From Bacteroides caecigallinarum (lineage in GTDB: Bacteria; Bacteroidota; Bacteroidia; Bacteroidales; Bacteroidaceae): a DNA stretch of 64,000 nucleotides. The stretch is from the NCBI RefSeq assembly GCF_021531075.1, contig NZ_JADYTJ010000001.1, positions 107,112-171,111 of the forward strand, in the 5' to 3' direction. This document shows positions 54,828 to 62,448 of this stretch, one piece after another; within the stretch, counting starts at the first letter, position 1; every line of letters begins with the position of its first letter. Made by a program: the position numbers and the translations under genes. The notes beneath the pieces are model-generated. The model was given only the letters and a program-made list of their open reading frames with translations, did no database searches and was not told the origin of the DNA.

Positions 54828-55679
54828 TATATGAAAGGTAATGAATCTTATAAATGGACAGCAGATAATGTTGAAATGCCAGCCGAATTTACCGCAAATA
54901 ATTTACCGGAAAACGTATATCTCGGTCGTGAAACTGATAATTTCGCTTTCAAGTACCTTGTTAAGCCTGGCGAAACATTTACGGCAAGTGGTTCATTTAC
55001 TTGTTATGATAACACTAAGAATTATACCATATCAGGCAAAACTGTATCTTCAGGGAAATATAAGCAGTTTAATATAGAATCTACTATATTAAAAGGTCCA
55101 GAAGAGGAAATTCCTCATGTCCTGAAAATAGGTGACTATTTTATGAAAAGTGGAGCCTTGCTTGATGAAGTTCCGGCAGGTGAAGTGGCAAACTGTATGG
55201 GTGTGGTATATTATGTAGGCAATACCGGTGTGGCAGGCAAGAGTTTAGGATTGATTGTCGGACTTAATGAGATTTATTCTACTCAATGGGGTACATATGG
55301 TGAGTCTTCAGGAGTAAGTACAGATCAAACAAAGTTTAATGGTTATGAAAATACAACTTATCTGACATCTAATAAATCCGATTATGCAATTGTAAAAAGT
55401 TATAATACTCTAAAAGGGCAGGAAGCGTCAGAAACGAATAATAAAACATCCGGATGGTATATACCTTCTGTGGCAGAAATGAAAGTATTTGTATCGGCTT
55501 ATGCCACAGTGAATGGCCAACTGGGTAAGATAAAGAAGACACAGCTCTCCGCTAGTGGCTACTGGTCCAGTACGGAGCACAGTAGCAGCGGTGCGCACTT
55601 CGTGGTCCTGGATAGCGGTGTCGTGGGCAGCTTCAATAAGGGCGACGACCGCAGGTTGCGCCTTGTTTGCGCTTTTTAG
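54828..55679 (+). pseudogene. 3' part of a fimbrillin-like gene ending in a C-type-lectin-like (DGR target) domain
   Basis: The frame enters from the IS and has no start or signal peptide of its own; the first possible ATG is at 54831. The body (VEMPAEFTANNLPENVYLGRETDNFAFKYLVKPGETFTASGSFTCYDNTKNYTISGKTVSSGKYKQFNIE) is fimbrillin-like. The C-terminal domain starts GWYIPSVAEMKVFVSAYATVNG and ends GYWSSTEHSSSGAHFVVLDSG...RLRLVCAF, the W-S-S-T-E lectin-like fold used by DGR variable proteins. It is a truncated gene; the IS removed the 5' half. Confidence 0.8.
55542..55679 (+). other. Variable region (VR) of a diversity-generating retroelement target
   Basis: From CAG at 55542 to the stop codon at 55677, 45 codons contain no A in third position, though the genome is AT-rich. 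In 55578-55658, 20 of 27 codons are NNY (CAC, AGT, AGC, GGT, TTC, GTC, GAT and so on) and the other seven end in G. This is the pattern left by A-directed mutagenesis of AAC/AAT codons. G+C of this stretch is 62 percent. The segment is at the end of the gene and is followed by a hairpin, as in other DGR target sites. No template repeat is in the window. Confidence 0.75.
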
Positions 55680-55718
55680 TTATTTATCAATTTAAAAATT
55701 TATCTATTAAAAAACTAA

Positions 55719-55734
55719 TCCCGCGTAAGCGGGA
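55719..55734 (+). promoter_or_regulatory. GC-rich tetraloop hairpin downstream of the VR (DGR target-recognition hairpin)
   Basis: TCCCGC / GCGGGA around the four-base loop GTAA, 40 bases after the gene's stop codon. In the Bordetella phage system a stem of about 8 bp with a four-base loop at this place is needed for efficient homing. A terminator role is also possible, but there is an A-run after it, not a T-run. Confidence 0.55.
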
Positions 55735-55747
55735 AAAAATCAGAAAT

Positions 55748-55906
55748 ATGTCGTTGGCAGAGGAACTGAATATATATAAGGACTGCACGGAGCTATTGAA
55801 CAGGCTGTATCAACTCACTCAGACATTTCCGCGCTTCTTTAAATATGGTCTTGGAGTGAGAATGACGGAACGGTGTCTCTGCACTCGTTTCTGGAGAGCA
55901 AGATAG
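55748..55906 (+). pseudogene. Truncated accessory variability determinant (Avd-like four-helix protein)
   Basis: The frame from the ATG at 55748 gives 52 residues: MSLAEELNIYKDCTELLNRL, then YQLTQTFPRFFKYGLGVRM, and a short end TERCLCTRFWRAR. The first 40 residues match the start of Avd/four-helix bundle proteins (xxELxIYKDxYxLLxxLxxxTxxFPRxYKYxLG), which assist the reverse transcriptase in DGRs. The usual length is about 110-130 residues, so two thirds are missing. It lies 68 bp after the VR gene, the standard order. Confidence 0.65.
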
Positions 55907-55921
55907 ATAATAATTAAAGAG

Positions 55922-55987
55922 AACAGTAAAATTCTGAACAGAAAACCGCTTTGCATATGTTTTTCTGTTAAGAATTTTACTGTTTTT
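55922..55987 (+). terminator. Terminator after the truncated avd-like gene
   Basis: AACAGTAAAATTCT pairs with AGAATTTTACTGTT; inside it, AACAGAAAA pairs with TTTTCTGTT. A T-run of five closes it. It is only 16 bases from the truncated gene, which suggests that the deletion removed the template repeat and reverse transcriptase and left the end of the original unit. Confidence 0.75.
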
Positions 55988-56017
55988 ATTATTGTTTCCC
56001 AAGTCGATATTATAAAC

Positions 56018-56032
56018 AAAACTCCTGACAGA
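56018..56032 (+). repeat. Left copy of a 15-bp direct repeat flanking the toxin-antitoxin pair
   Basis: AAAACTCCTGACAGA, identical to 57429-57443, 1411 bp apart. The right copy is the arm of the purH-like gene's terminator, the left copy is not part of any hairpin. It may be a duplicated target from the arrival of the module. Confidence 0.55.
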
Positions 56033-56083
56033 CGTATTGATTGAGGTAAGACAATTGACTAAAGGAAGGCTGTAAAAACAAAT

Positions 56084-56097
56084 AACCAAATTTGGTT
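56084..56097 (+). promoter_or_regulatory. Palindrome over the -33 element of the antitoxin gene (candidate autoregulation operator)
   Basis: AACCAAATTTGGTT is a perfect 14-bp palindrome, flanked by the direct repeat AAAAACAAAT at 56074-56083 and 56104-56113. It overlaps the -33 TTTG at 56091, where a repressor such as the XRE antitoxin would block RNA polymerase. Confidence 0.55.
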
Positions 56098-56122
56098 TTT
56101 AGCAAAAACAAATGTATTTTTG
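56091..56122 (+). promoter_or_regulatory. Promoter of the toxin-antitoxin operon
   Basis: TTTG at 56091-56094, a 20-bp gap and TATTTTTG at 56115-56122, both elements of the Bacteroidota consensus. The start codon at 56150 lies 27 bp downstream. Confidence 0.65.
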
Positions 56123-56149
56123 TAGAAGAACCATATAAAAGACAGCAAC

Positions 56150-56662
56150 ATGTATGAGGAATATATCAAATCAGAAAGGACGCCGGCAGGAAAAGTTCTG
56201 GAACATATTTTGCGAAAGGCAAAAATAACCCAAAAGCAACTATCCAACAAAACAGGCGTATATCCGCAAAGAATCAGTGAACTAATTAAAGGTACAAGGG
56301 ATTTTACTATCCAGCAGTCCATAGCCATAGAAAAAGCACTGGGAATAGGAATTGAGGGCTATTTCTATAAGATACAGGCTAATTATGAAGTTTATGCCTA
56401 TCTGACAGAAAAAGAACTGACAAGACACCCTGACTTGTCGAAATTCGGCATGGCATTGTTTTGGGATACAAGACTGGAAAAAATTAACTGGATAAAAAAT
56501 AAGGAGTGGGTAATTCAGCGCGTATTTGAATATGGAAACCGTCAGGAAATAGAGGAAATCATCCGGTTTTATGGCAAAGAAACGATACAAACTGTATTGC
56601 GGAACATACACAGCGAATGGAAAAAAGAAACAAGAGAAAGAAACTTTAAAGAATTTGTATAA
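56150..56662 (+). CDS. XRE-family antitoxin-like regulator with a DUF6922-type C-terminus
   Basis: A 170-residue protein: an N-terminal helix-turn-helix of the Xre/HigA type (GKVLEHILRKAKITQKQLSNKTGVYPQRISELIKGTRDFTIQQSIAIEKALGI, residues 17-70) and a C-terminal domain (FWDTRLEKINWIKNKEWVIQRVFEYGNRQEIEEIIRFYGKETI) of the DUF6922 kind found in such pairs. It lies before, and overlaps by one base (TAATG), an AbiEii-type nucleotidyltransferase gene, so it is the likely antitoxin and autorepressor. Confidence 0.88.
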   Translation: MYEEYIKSERTPAGKVLEHILRKAKITQKQLSNKTGVYPQRISELIKGTRDFTIQQSIAIEKALGIGIEGYFYKIQANYEVYAYLTEKELTRHPDLSKFGMALFWDTRLEKINWIKNKEWVIQRVFEYGNRQEIEEIIRFYGKETIQTVLRNIHSEWKKETRERNFKEFV

Positions 56663-57333
56663 TGAAACTTCATTATGAAACCGTATCGCCCCAATTAGTC
56701 CGTTGCCTGAAAACGATTCAACAATCTGATGTATTCAAAGACTTTAACTTGGTTGGTGGAACGTGCCTAAGCCTTCAATTAGGACATAGGCGCTCTATAG
56801 ATATAGATTTGTTTACGGACATAGACTACGGAAGCATGAATACGGCAGCCATGAAGCTTTTCTTGCAAGAAAACTTCCCATATTCAGAAAATTTGGACAG
56901 TTTAGACCAACCGGCTTTGGGATATACCGTCCGCATTGGCGAGTCTCAGAATGATTGTATAAAGGCTGACTTTTTTTATACTGAAAACTTTATCTTCCCT
57001 CTCAAATATACAGACGAAATAAGACTTGCAGATATAAGAGAGATTGCAGCGATGAAAATAAAGGCAATCGCACAGGAGGAACCCCGGCAAAAAGACTTTT
57101 GGGATATTTATGAACTCAGTAACACCTATAGTCTGGAAGAAATGATAGAATGGGCGATGATGCGTGACGGATGGAGCTTTACGAAACAAGATATCAAAGC
57201 CGGATTTGAAAGAATCTTTGATGTCAAGGAATGTCCTGAAGGAATAGACTGTTATAGGGGATATGCGTGGGAACTTATCGGTATGGATCTAAAGATAGCT
57301 GCAGAGGAATATTTTAGTCAGGAGAAAGACTAA
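56662..57333 (+). CDS. AbiEii-type nucleotidyltransferase toxin
   Basis: A 223-residue protein of the AbiEii/AbiGii toxin family. FNLVGGTCLSLQLGHRRSIDIDLFTD near residues 28-53 is the G-G-[ST] and D-x-D (DID) nucleotidyltransferase motif, and IREIAAMKIKAIAQEEPRQKDFWDIYELS near residue 125 holds the conserved Lys and Asp typical of the family. AbiEii enzymes add nucleotides to RNA and stop growth, for instance in phage defence. The antitoxin-like gene upstream is coupled to it. Active residues look intact. Confidence 0.9.
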   Translation: MKLHYETVSPQLVRCLKTIQQSDVFKDFNLVGGTCLSLQLGHRRSIDIDLFTDIDYGSMNTAAMKLFLQENFPYSENLDSLDQPALGYTVRIGESQNDCIKADFFYTENFIFPLKYTDEIRLADIREIAAMKIKAIAQEEPRQKDFWDIYELSNTYSLEEMIEWAMMRDGWSFTKQDIKAGFERIFDVKECPEGIDCYRGYAWELIGMDLKIAAEEYFSQEKD

Positions 57334-57427
57334 AATACTGCAAGAATAAGTGCTGTATCTGACAATAGAAGAATGAAATATGATACAGTCTCATTGTTGC
57401 GTCTATAAATGGGGAAATCTGAATAAC

Positions 57428-57474
57428 AAAAACTCCTGACAGAACCTTTTGAAAAGTAACTGTCAGGAGTTTTT
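57428..57474 (-). terminator. Terminator of the purH-like gene (shared end with the toxin gene)
   Basis: Perfect 15-bp arms AAAAACTCCTGACAG (57428-57442) and CTGTCAGGAGTTTTT (57460-57474), with T-runs on both sides. It can serve the convergent toxin and purH-like genes. Confidence 0.88.
57429..57443 (+). repeat. Right copy of the 15-bp direct repeat
   Basis: AAAACTCCTGACAGA, same as 56018-56032; here it is part of the terminator arm. Confidence 0.55.
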
Positions 57475-57498
57475 CTGTTATTTGTATAAGGCAGAATA

Positions 57499-58677
57499 TT
57501 AATGGTGGAACAGACGTATGCCTGTAAACGCCATTGCAATGCCGTATTTGTCGCAAGTCTCGATAACATGGTCATCGCGTACGGAACCACCAGCCTGTGC
57601 AATGAATTCTACACCACTCTTGTGGGCACGTTCGATATTGTCACCGAAAGGGAAGAATGCGTCTGATCCAAGAACTACACCTTTCAGTGTGTCAAGCCAT
57701 GCGCGTTTTTCTTCGCGGGTAAGAACTTCAGGCTTTTCTGTGAAGAACTGCTGCCATACTCCGTCTGCCAATACATCGTCGTGGTCTTCGCTTATGTAGA
57801 TATCGATAGTATTGTCACGGTCTGCACGGCGGATTTTTTCAACCCAAGGCAAGTTCAATACTTTCGGATGCTGACGCAAATACCAGATGTCTGCTTTATT
57901 TCCTGCAAGACGTGTACAGTGGATACGGCTCTGCTGTCCGGCACCGATACCGATAGCCTGACCATCCTTGACGTAGCATACAGAGTTTGACTGAGTATAT
58001 TTCAGAGTGATAAGCGCAATCATAAGGTCACGCTTTGCAGCATCTGTAAAGTTCTTGTTCTGGGTAGGTATGTTCTGGAACAAATCTTCGCCGTTCAGCT
58101 TGATTTCGTTTCTTCCCTGTTCGAAAGTTACACCGAATACTTCCTTAGTTTCGATAGGAGCCGGAACGTAGTCTGGCTCAATCTTGATTACATTGTAAGT
58201 ACCTTTGCGTTTTGCCTTCAGGATTTCAAGTGCTGCATCTGTATATCCCGGAGCAATAACACCGTCTGAAACTTCGCGGTTGATGAAACGTGCAGTCTCT
58301 TCGTCGCAGATGTCGCTCAGAGCAATAAAGTCGCCGTAAGAAGACATACGGTCGGCACCGCGGGCACGTACATACGCATTAGCAAGTGGAGAAAGAGGAA
58401 GACCATCGACGAAATAAATCTTTTTCATAGTTTCGTCCAGTTCAAGACCGATGGCAGCACCGGCAGGGCTGACATGTTTGAAAGATGTTGCTGCAGGCAT
58501 TCCTGTAGCTTCTTTCAGTTCTTTTACTAACTGCCATCCGTTCAGTGCATCAAGGAAGTTGATGTAGCCGGGGCGTCCGTTCAGGACTTCGATAGGCAGT
58601 TCCCCTTCTTTCATGAAAATACGTGCAGGCTTTTGGTTAGGATTGCATCCGTATTTCAGTTCAAGTTCTTTAGCCAT
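57499..58677 (-). CDS. Phosphoribosylaminoimidazolecarboxamide (AICAR) formyltransferase, single-domain
   Basis: A 392-residue protein equal to the C-terminal AICAR transformylase part of PurH without the IMP cyclohydrolase domain. LKYGCNPNQKPARIF, SFKHVSPAGAAIGL (His of the active site), LGSDAFFPFGDNIERAHKSGVEFIAQAGGSVRDDHVIETCDKYGIAMAFTG are motifs of the family. Such stand-alone genes occur in Bacteroidota beside a full purH. It transfers a formyl group from 10-formyl-THF to AICAR. A perfect -7 element lies 29 bp upstream. Confidence 0.95.
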   Translation of the reverse strand: MAKELELKYGCNPNQKPARIFMKEGELPIEVLNGRPGYINFLDALNGWQLVKELKEATGMPAATSFKHVSPAGAAIGLELDETMKKIYFVDGLPLSPLANAYVRARGADRMSSYGDFIALSDICDEETARFINREVSDGVIAPGYTDAALEILKAKRKGTYNVIKIEPDYVPAPIETKEVFGVTFEQGRNEIKLNGEDLFQNIPTQNKNFTDAAKRDLMIALITLKYTQSNSVCYVKDGQAIGIGAGQQSRIHCTRLAGNKADIWYLRQHPKVLNLPWVEKIRRADRDNTIDIYISEDHDDVLADGVWQQFFTEKPEVLTREEKRAWLDTLKGVVLGSDAFFPFGDNIERAHKSGVEFIAQAGGSVRDDHVIETCDKYGIAMAFTGIRLFHH

Positions 58678-58705
58678 AATTATTTCTTGTTTATGAATTC
58701 TGTTA

Positions 58706-58713
58706 CAAAAATA
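58706..58713 (-). promoter_or_regulatory. -7 element of the AICAR transformylase gene
   Basis: The minus strand reads TATTTTTG (perfect TAnnTTTG), 29 bp upstream of the start at 58677. Confidence 0.6.
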
Positions 58714-58826
58714 CGGTTTTGTCCGCTGTTTTCCTATATGGTTTTGATTTTTTTGTAATTTATATGTATGAATGGTATGAAATTATGTGTTACCTTTACA
58801 GTGCTTAAATTATATATATAAGGATT

Positions 58827-59378
58827 ATGATAGACGAACTGATAGAATTCAACAAATCTTTTGTTGAAACTAAGGGATATGAGAAATTTCTTACAACTAA
58901 ATATCCTGACAAGAAAATAGCTATTGTGACGTGTATGGATACACGCCTTATAGAGTTGCTTCCTGCTGCCTTGGGGCTTAAGAATGGTGATGTGAAGATT
59001 GTTAAGAATGCCGGAGGAACAATTACGCATCCTTTTGGTAGTGCCATGCGAAGCCTTCTGGTTGCTATTTATGAACTCGGTGTGGAGGAAATTATGATTA
59101 TAGGACATACGGACTGTGGCGTGCAGCATATGGACAGTGATGTGATGCTTGCGCATATGCGTTCACGCGGGGTGTCGCAGGATCATATTGAGATGATGGA
59201 GTATTGTGATGTGGATTTGCGTTCGTGGCTGAGTGGCTTTGATGATACAGAGGATGCCGTACGCAAAAGTGTTCATATTGTAAGACACCATCCTCTGATG
59301 CCGGCAGAGGGTATAAGGGTGAGGGGATTCATTATGAATTCTGTTACAGGAGAACTAACGGAGATAGAATCTGACTGA
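58827..59378 (+). CDS. Beta-class carbonic anhydrase
   Basis: A 183-residue zinc enzyme that interconverts CO2 and bicarbonate. The zinc ligands are Cys36 (in VTCMDTR), His94 and Cys97 (GHTDCGV), with Asp38 and Arg40 as the active-site pair. The short length and GxVRGFI-like end (RVRGFIMNSVTGEL) fit the small bacterial subgroup. The start at 58827 follows the AT-rich stretch TTATATATATAAGG. It provides bicarbonate for carboxylations such as fumarate production in Bacteroides, as far as known. Confidence 0.95.
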   Translation: MIDELIEFNKSFVETKGYEKFLTTKYPDKKIAIVTCMDTRLIELLPAALGLKNGDVKIVKNAGGTITHPFGSAMRSLLVAIYELGVEEIMIIGHTDCGVQHMDSDVMLAHMRSRGVSQDHIEMMEYCDVDLRSWLSGFDDTEDAVRKSVHIVRHHPLMPAEGIRVRGFIMNSVTGELTEIESD

Positions 59379-59401
59379 TATAATAAAAAAAGGTTGGGGC
59401 A

Positions 59402-60469
59402 TTACAGCTCCAACCCATCCAATAACTGTATATAAAGGCTTATTGCCTCTTCTATTTCATTTATCATGATATATTCGTCGGCCGTATGCGAACGTGATGA
59501 TTTGCCCGGACCTATTTTCACGGAGGTGAATGGCATTAGTGCCTGGTCGGAAAGGGTAGGCGAACCGAATGGAGTTTTTCCAAGTGCCACGGCACGTTTT
59601 ACGATAGGATGATCCGGAGATATACTGGAAGAATTTAGTCTGAACGATCTTGCCTTTATCTCGCTTCCTATATTTTTCTTAATTTCTTCGAAAAGAGCTT
59701 CGTTTGAATAGCATTCGTTGCTGCGTATGTCTACCACTATGCTGCATGTGTCCGGAATTACATTATGTTGTGTACCGGCATTGATTTGTGTAACTGTCAT
59801 TTTAACCGGTCCTAAAAGAGGTGATTCCTTTTCGAACTTGTGTGTGCGGAACCATTCTATATCAGGAAGGATTTTGTATATGGCATTGTCGCCTTCTTCG
59901 CGTGCTGCATGTCCAGAACGTCCATAGGCCGTGACATCGAGTACCATTAAACCTTTCTCAGCTATGGCCGGATTCATCTCTGTAGGTTCGCCCACTATGC
60001 CCAGTGTAATGGGGGGTAGCTGTGGAAGCACACTTTCGATACCGTTTTTGCCTGAAACTTCTTCTTCGCATGAAGCAAGGAATATCAGATTATATTTCTG
60101 CTCTGTAGCACTTAGGTGTTTGTAGACCTGGAATAACGATACTAACGATGCACCGGCGTCGTTGCTGCCTAAGCCGAACAGCTTCCCATTGTCTATTTTG
60201 GGAGTGAATGGTTGCTTGCGCCAACCGTTAACAGGTTTAACAGTATCTATATGAGAATTTAGAAGAATTGTGGGTTTTGAAGTATCGAACATGGGACTTA
60301 TGCACCACACGTTGTTGCCCATTCGTCCGGTCATTATGCCGGATTCCTCTATATATGTCTGGAGGAAATCGGCTGCTGCGTCTTCCTCTCTGCTTATGGA
60401 TGGTATTCCTATCAGAGACTGAAGCAGTGTTACAGCCTCAGATGTGTAATAACTTGTATCTGTCATCAT
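59402..60469 (-). CDS. M20-family acyl-amino-acid deacylase (ArgE/DapE-like)
   Basis: A 355-residue zinc peptidase-fold enzyme. LLNSHIDTVKPVNGW near residue 71 has the first metal His and Asp, GLGSNDAGASLVSLF the bridging Asp, and FLASCEEEVSGKNGIESVLP the Glu pair. GEPTEMNPAIAEKGLMVLDVTAYGRSGHAAREEGDNAIYKI is the dimerisation lid region. Bacteroides makes arginine through N-succinylated intermediates and needs a deacylase of this family; this gene is a good candidate, but the substrate is not shown by sequence. Its promoter is divergent from the acyl-CoA ligase gene. Confidence 0.9.
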   Translation of the reverse strand: MMTDTSYYTSEAVTLLQSLIGIPSISREEDAAADFLQTYIEESGIMTGRMGNNVWCISPMFDTSKPTILLNSHIDTVKPVNGWRKQPFTPKIDNGKLFGLGSNDAGASLVSLFQVYKHLSATEQKYNLIFLASCEEEVSGKNGIESVLPQLPPITLGIVGEPTEMNPAIAEKGLMVLDVTAYGRSGHAAREEGDNAIYKILPDIEWFRTHKFEKESPLLGPVKMTVTQINAGTQHNVIPDTCSIVVDIRSNECYSNEALFEEIKKNIGSEIKARSFRLNSSSISPDHPIVKRAVALGKTPFGSPTLSDQALMPFTSVKIGPGKSSRSHTADEYIMINEIEEAISLYIQLLDGLEL

Positions 60470-60490
60470 ATTTATTCTGATATTTTATGG

Positions 60491-60498
60491 CAAAGATA
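60491..60498 (-). promoter_or_regulatory. -7 element of the M20 deacylase gene
   Basis: The minus strand reads TATCTTTG (perfect TAnnTTTG), 22 bp upstream of the start at 60469. Confidence 0.6.
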
Positions 60499-60551
60499 TG
60501 TTTTATTTTAGTATATAGTAACAAAATTGTGGTAAAATAGAAAAATATAAT

Positions 60552-60559
60552 TAACTTTG
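60552..60559 (+). promoter_or_regulatory. -7 element of the acyl-CoA ligase gene
   Basis: TAACTTTG (perfect TAnnTTTG), 31 bp upstream of the start at 60590, with TTG near the -33 position. Confidence 0.6.
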
Positions 60560-60589
60560 CGTATTAAGAATTCTAAATAAGTATATAAA

Positions 60590-62395
60590 ATGGGCAAATC
60601 ATTTTTGTCGGACCTTGTTTTCCGTCAAGCTAAGAAATACGGTGAAAGAGTAGCAATAAAGTATCGTGACTATTCTGTTTCGTCATGGATTTCTGTTTCG
60701 TGGAACAAATTTGCAGATAAAGTAAAGCGTGTATCCCGCGCAATGGTTGCACTGGATGTTAAGGAACAGGAAAATGTGGGTGTCTTCTCTCAAAATATGC
60801 CGGAGTGTTTTTATGTGGATTTTGGTGCTTATGCCACCAGAGTGGTTACAATTCCGCTATATGCCACAAGTTCTGAGGCACAGGTTCACTATATAGTTCA
60901 GGATGCATCTATAAGGTATATTTTCGTAGGAGAACAATATCAGTATGAAGTGGCAAGACGTGTACAGGGATTATGCAAGTCGCTGAAACAGATTATTATT
61001 TTTGACCATAATGTAAAGAAACTCCCTGGTGATACAAACTCGATTTATTTTGATGATTTCCTGAAGTTGGGTGAAGATGAATCGTTACAGCAGGAAGTGG
61101 ACAGACGTACCGAAGCTTCCAGTCGGGATGATTTGGCAAATATCCTTTATACATCTGGTACTACCGGCGAATCCAAAGGGGTTATGCTCCATCATTCATG
61201 TTTCGAATTCGGAATTAAGGCTCATTACGGACGTCTGAAAACTCTATCTGATAAAGACGTAATAATGAACTTTTTACCGTTTACACATATCTTTGAGCGA
61301 GCATGGTCATATCTGTGTATAGACAGAGGCTGTACTTTGTGTGTTAACTTAAGGCCTACCGACATTCAGAAAACCATAAAGGAAATACGTCCTACGGCAA
61401 TGTGTAGCGTTCCACGTTTTTGGGAGAAGGTGTATTCCGGAGTTATGGAAAAGATAAACGAAACTACCGGAATAAAAAAGAAGCTTATGCTTGATGCGTT
61501 AAAGGTGGGTAAGGAATATAATATAGATTGCCTTATGAACGGCAAAGAACCGTCGGCCATACTTAAAATGAAATACAAATTCTATGAAAAAACTATTTAT
61601 AGCCTGTTGAAGAAAACTATAGGTATAGAAAATGGTAATTTCTTTCCAACGGCCGGTGCTGCCATACCGCCAAAAGTAGAGGAGTTTGTAAGATCGGTAG
61701 GTATAAATATGATAGCCGGATACGGACTTACTGAAACTACAGCTACTGTAACATGTCAGTGGATTGACGATTACAAAATAGGTTCGGTGGGAAGAGTGTT
61801 GCCAGGAGTTGAAATTAAAATAGGCGAGAATAATGAGGTCCTGGTAAAAGGAGAAACTGTAACAAAAGGGTATTATAATAAGGAGGCTATAACAAAAGAT
61901 TCGTTTACTGCCGACGGATGGTTCCACACGGGTGATGCAGGTTATATAGAAGATGGACGACTGTACCTTACTGACCGTATAAAGGATTTGTTCAAGACAT
62001 CCAACGGTAAATATATAGCTCCGCAGGCTATAGAAACAAAACTGGTAGTAGATAAATATATTGATCAGATTTCAATAATAGCAGACCAAAGGAAATATGT
62101 GTCTGCCCTTATTGTGCCAGAGTATTCGCAGGTGAAAGCTTATGCAGAAAGTAAGGGTATAGAATATTCTGACATGAAGGATTTGCTTGCCAAGCCGGAA
62201 ATCCAGGAATTATTCCGTATGCGTATAGATACATTGCAACAGGAATTTGCACATTATGAACAGATTAAGAAGTTTACATTGCTTCCGGAACCTTTCAGTA
62301 TGGAAAAAGGTGAGCTAACTAATACTCTGAAAATAAAGAGACCTGTATTGATGAAAAACTATGCAGAGCAGATAGAGAAGATGTATGAAGAGTAA
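60590..62395 (+). CDS. Long-chain fatty-acid--CoA ligase
   Basis: A 601-residue AMP-forming acyl-CoA synthetase. NILYTSGTTGESKGVMLHHSCFE near residue 185 is the P-loop, GYGLTETTATVTCQW near residue 380 the A5 motif, DGWFHTGDAGYIEDGRLYLTDRIKDLFKTSNGKYIAPQAIE the A7/A8 region, and the final conserved Lys is near 578. The N-terminal segment with GERVAIKYRD and the length are those of the ACSL type found in Bacteroidota. It activates free fatty acids. There is no signal peptide. Confidence 0.96.
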   Translation: MGKSFLSDLVFRQAKKYGERVAIKYRDYSVSSWISVSWNKFADKVKRVSRAMVALDVKEQENVGVFSQNMPECFYVDFGAYATRVVTIPLYATSSEAQVHYIVQDASIRYIFVGEQYQYEVARRVQGLCKSLKQIIIFDHNVKKLPGDTNSIYFDDFLKLGEDESLQQEVDRRTEASSRDDLANILYTSGTTGESKGVMLHHSCFEFGIKAHYGRLKTLSDKDVIMNFLPFTHIFERAWSYLCIDRGCTLCVNLRPTDIQKTIKEIRPTAMCSVPRFWEKVYSGVMEKINETTGIKKKLMLDALKVGKEYNIDCLMNGKEPSAILKMKYKFYEKTIYSLLKKTIGIENGNFFPTAGAAIPPKVEEFVRSVGINMIAGYGLTETTATVTCQWIDDYKIGSVGRVLPGVEIKIGENNEVLVKGETVTKGYYNKEAITKDSFTADGWFHTGDAGYIEDGRLYLTDRIKDLFKTSNGKYIAPQAIETKLVVDKYIDQISIIADQRKYVSALIVPEYSQVKAYAESKGIEYSDMKDLLAKPEIQELFRMRIDTLQQEFAHYEQIKKFTLLPEPFSMEKGELTNTLKIKRPVLMKNYAEQIEKMYEE

Positions 62396-62419
62396 CTTGG
62401 TCATTTTGTGATTTTTGAC

Positions 62420-62427
62420 TAACTTTG
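62420..62427 (+). promoter_or_regulatory. -7 element of prfB
   Basis: TAACTTTG (perfect TAnnTTTG), 22 bp upstream of the ATG at 62449; TTGG at the -33 position. Confidence 0.6.
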
Positions 62428-62448
62428 TAGCCGCAAAAATGGAATAAG

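Noticed and set aside
53229..54835. Target-site duplication of the IS
   Set aside because: Only the short string TATAT is shared between the flanks, which is not convincing in AT-rich DNA; an adjacent deletion explains its absence better.
55542..55987. Template repeat or reverse transcriptase of the DGR within this window
   Set aside because: I found no A-rich near copy of the variable region and no frame with reverse transcriptase motifs anywhere in the 64 kb.
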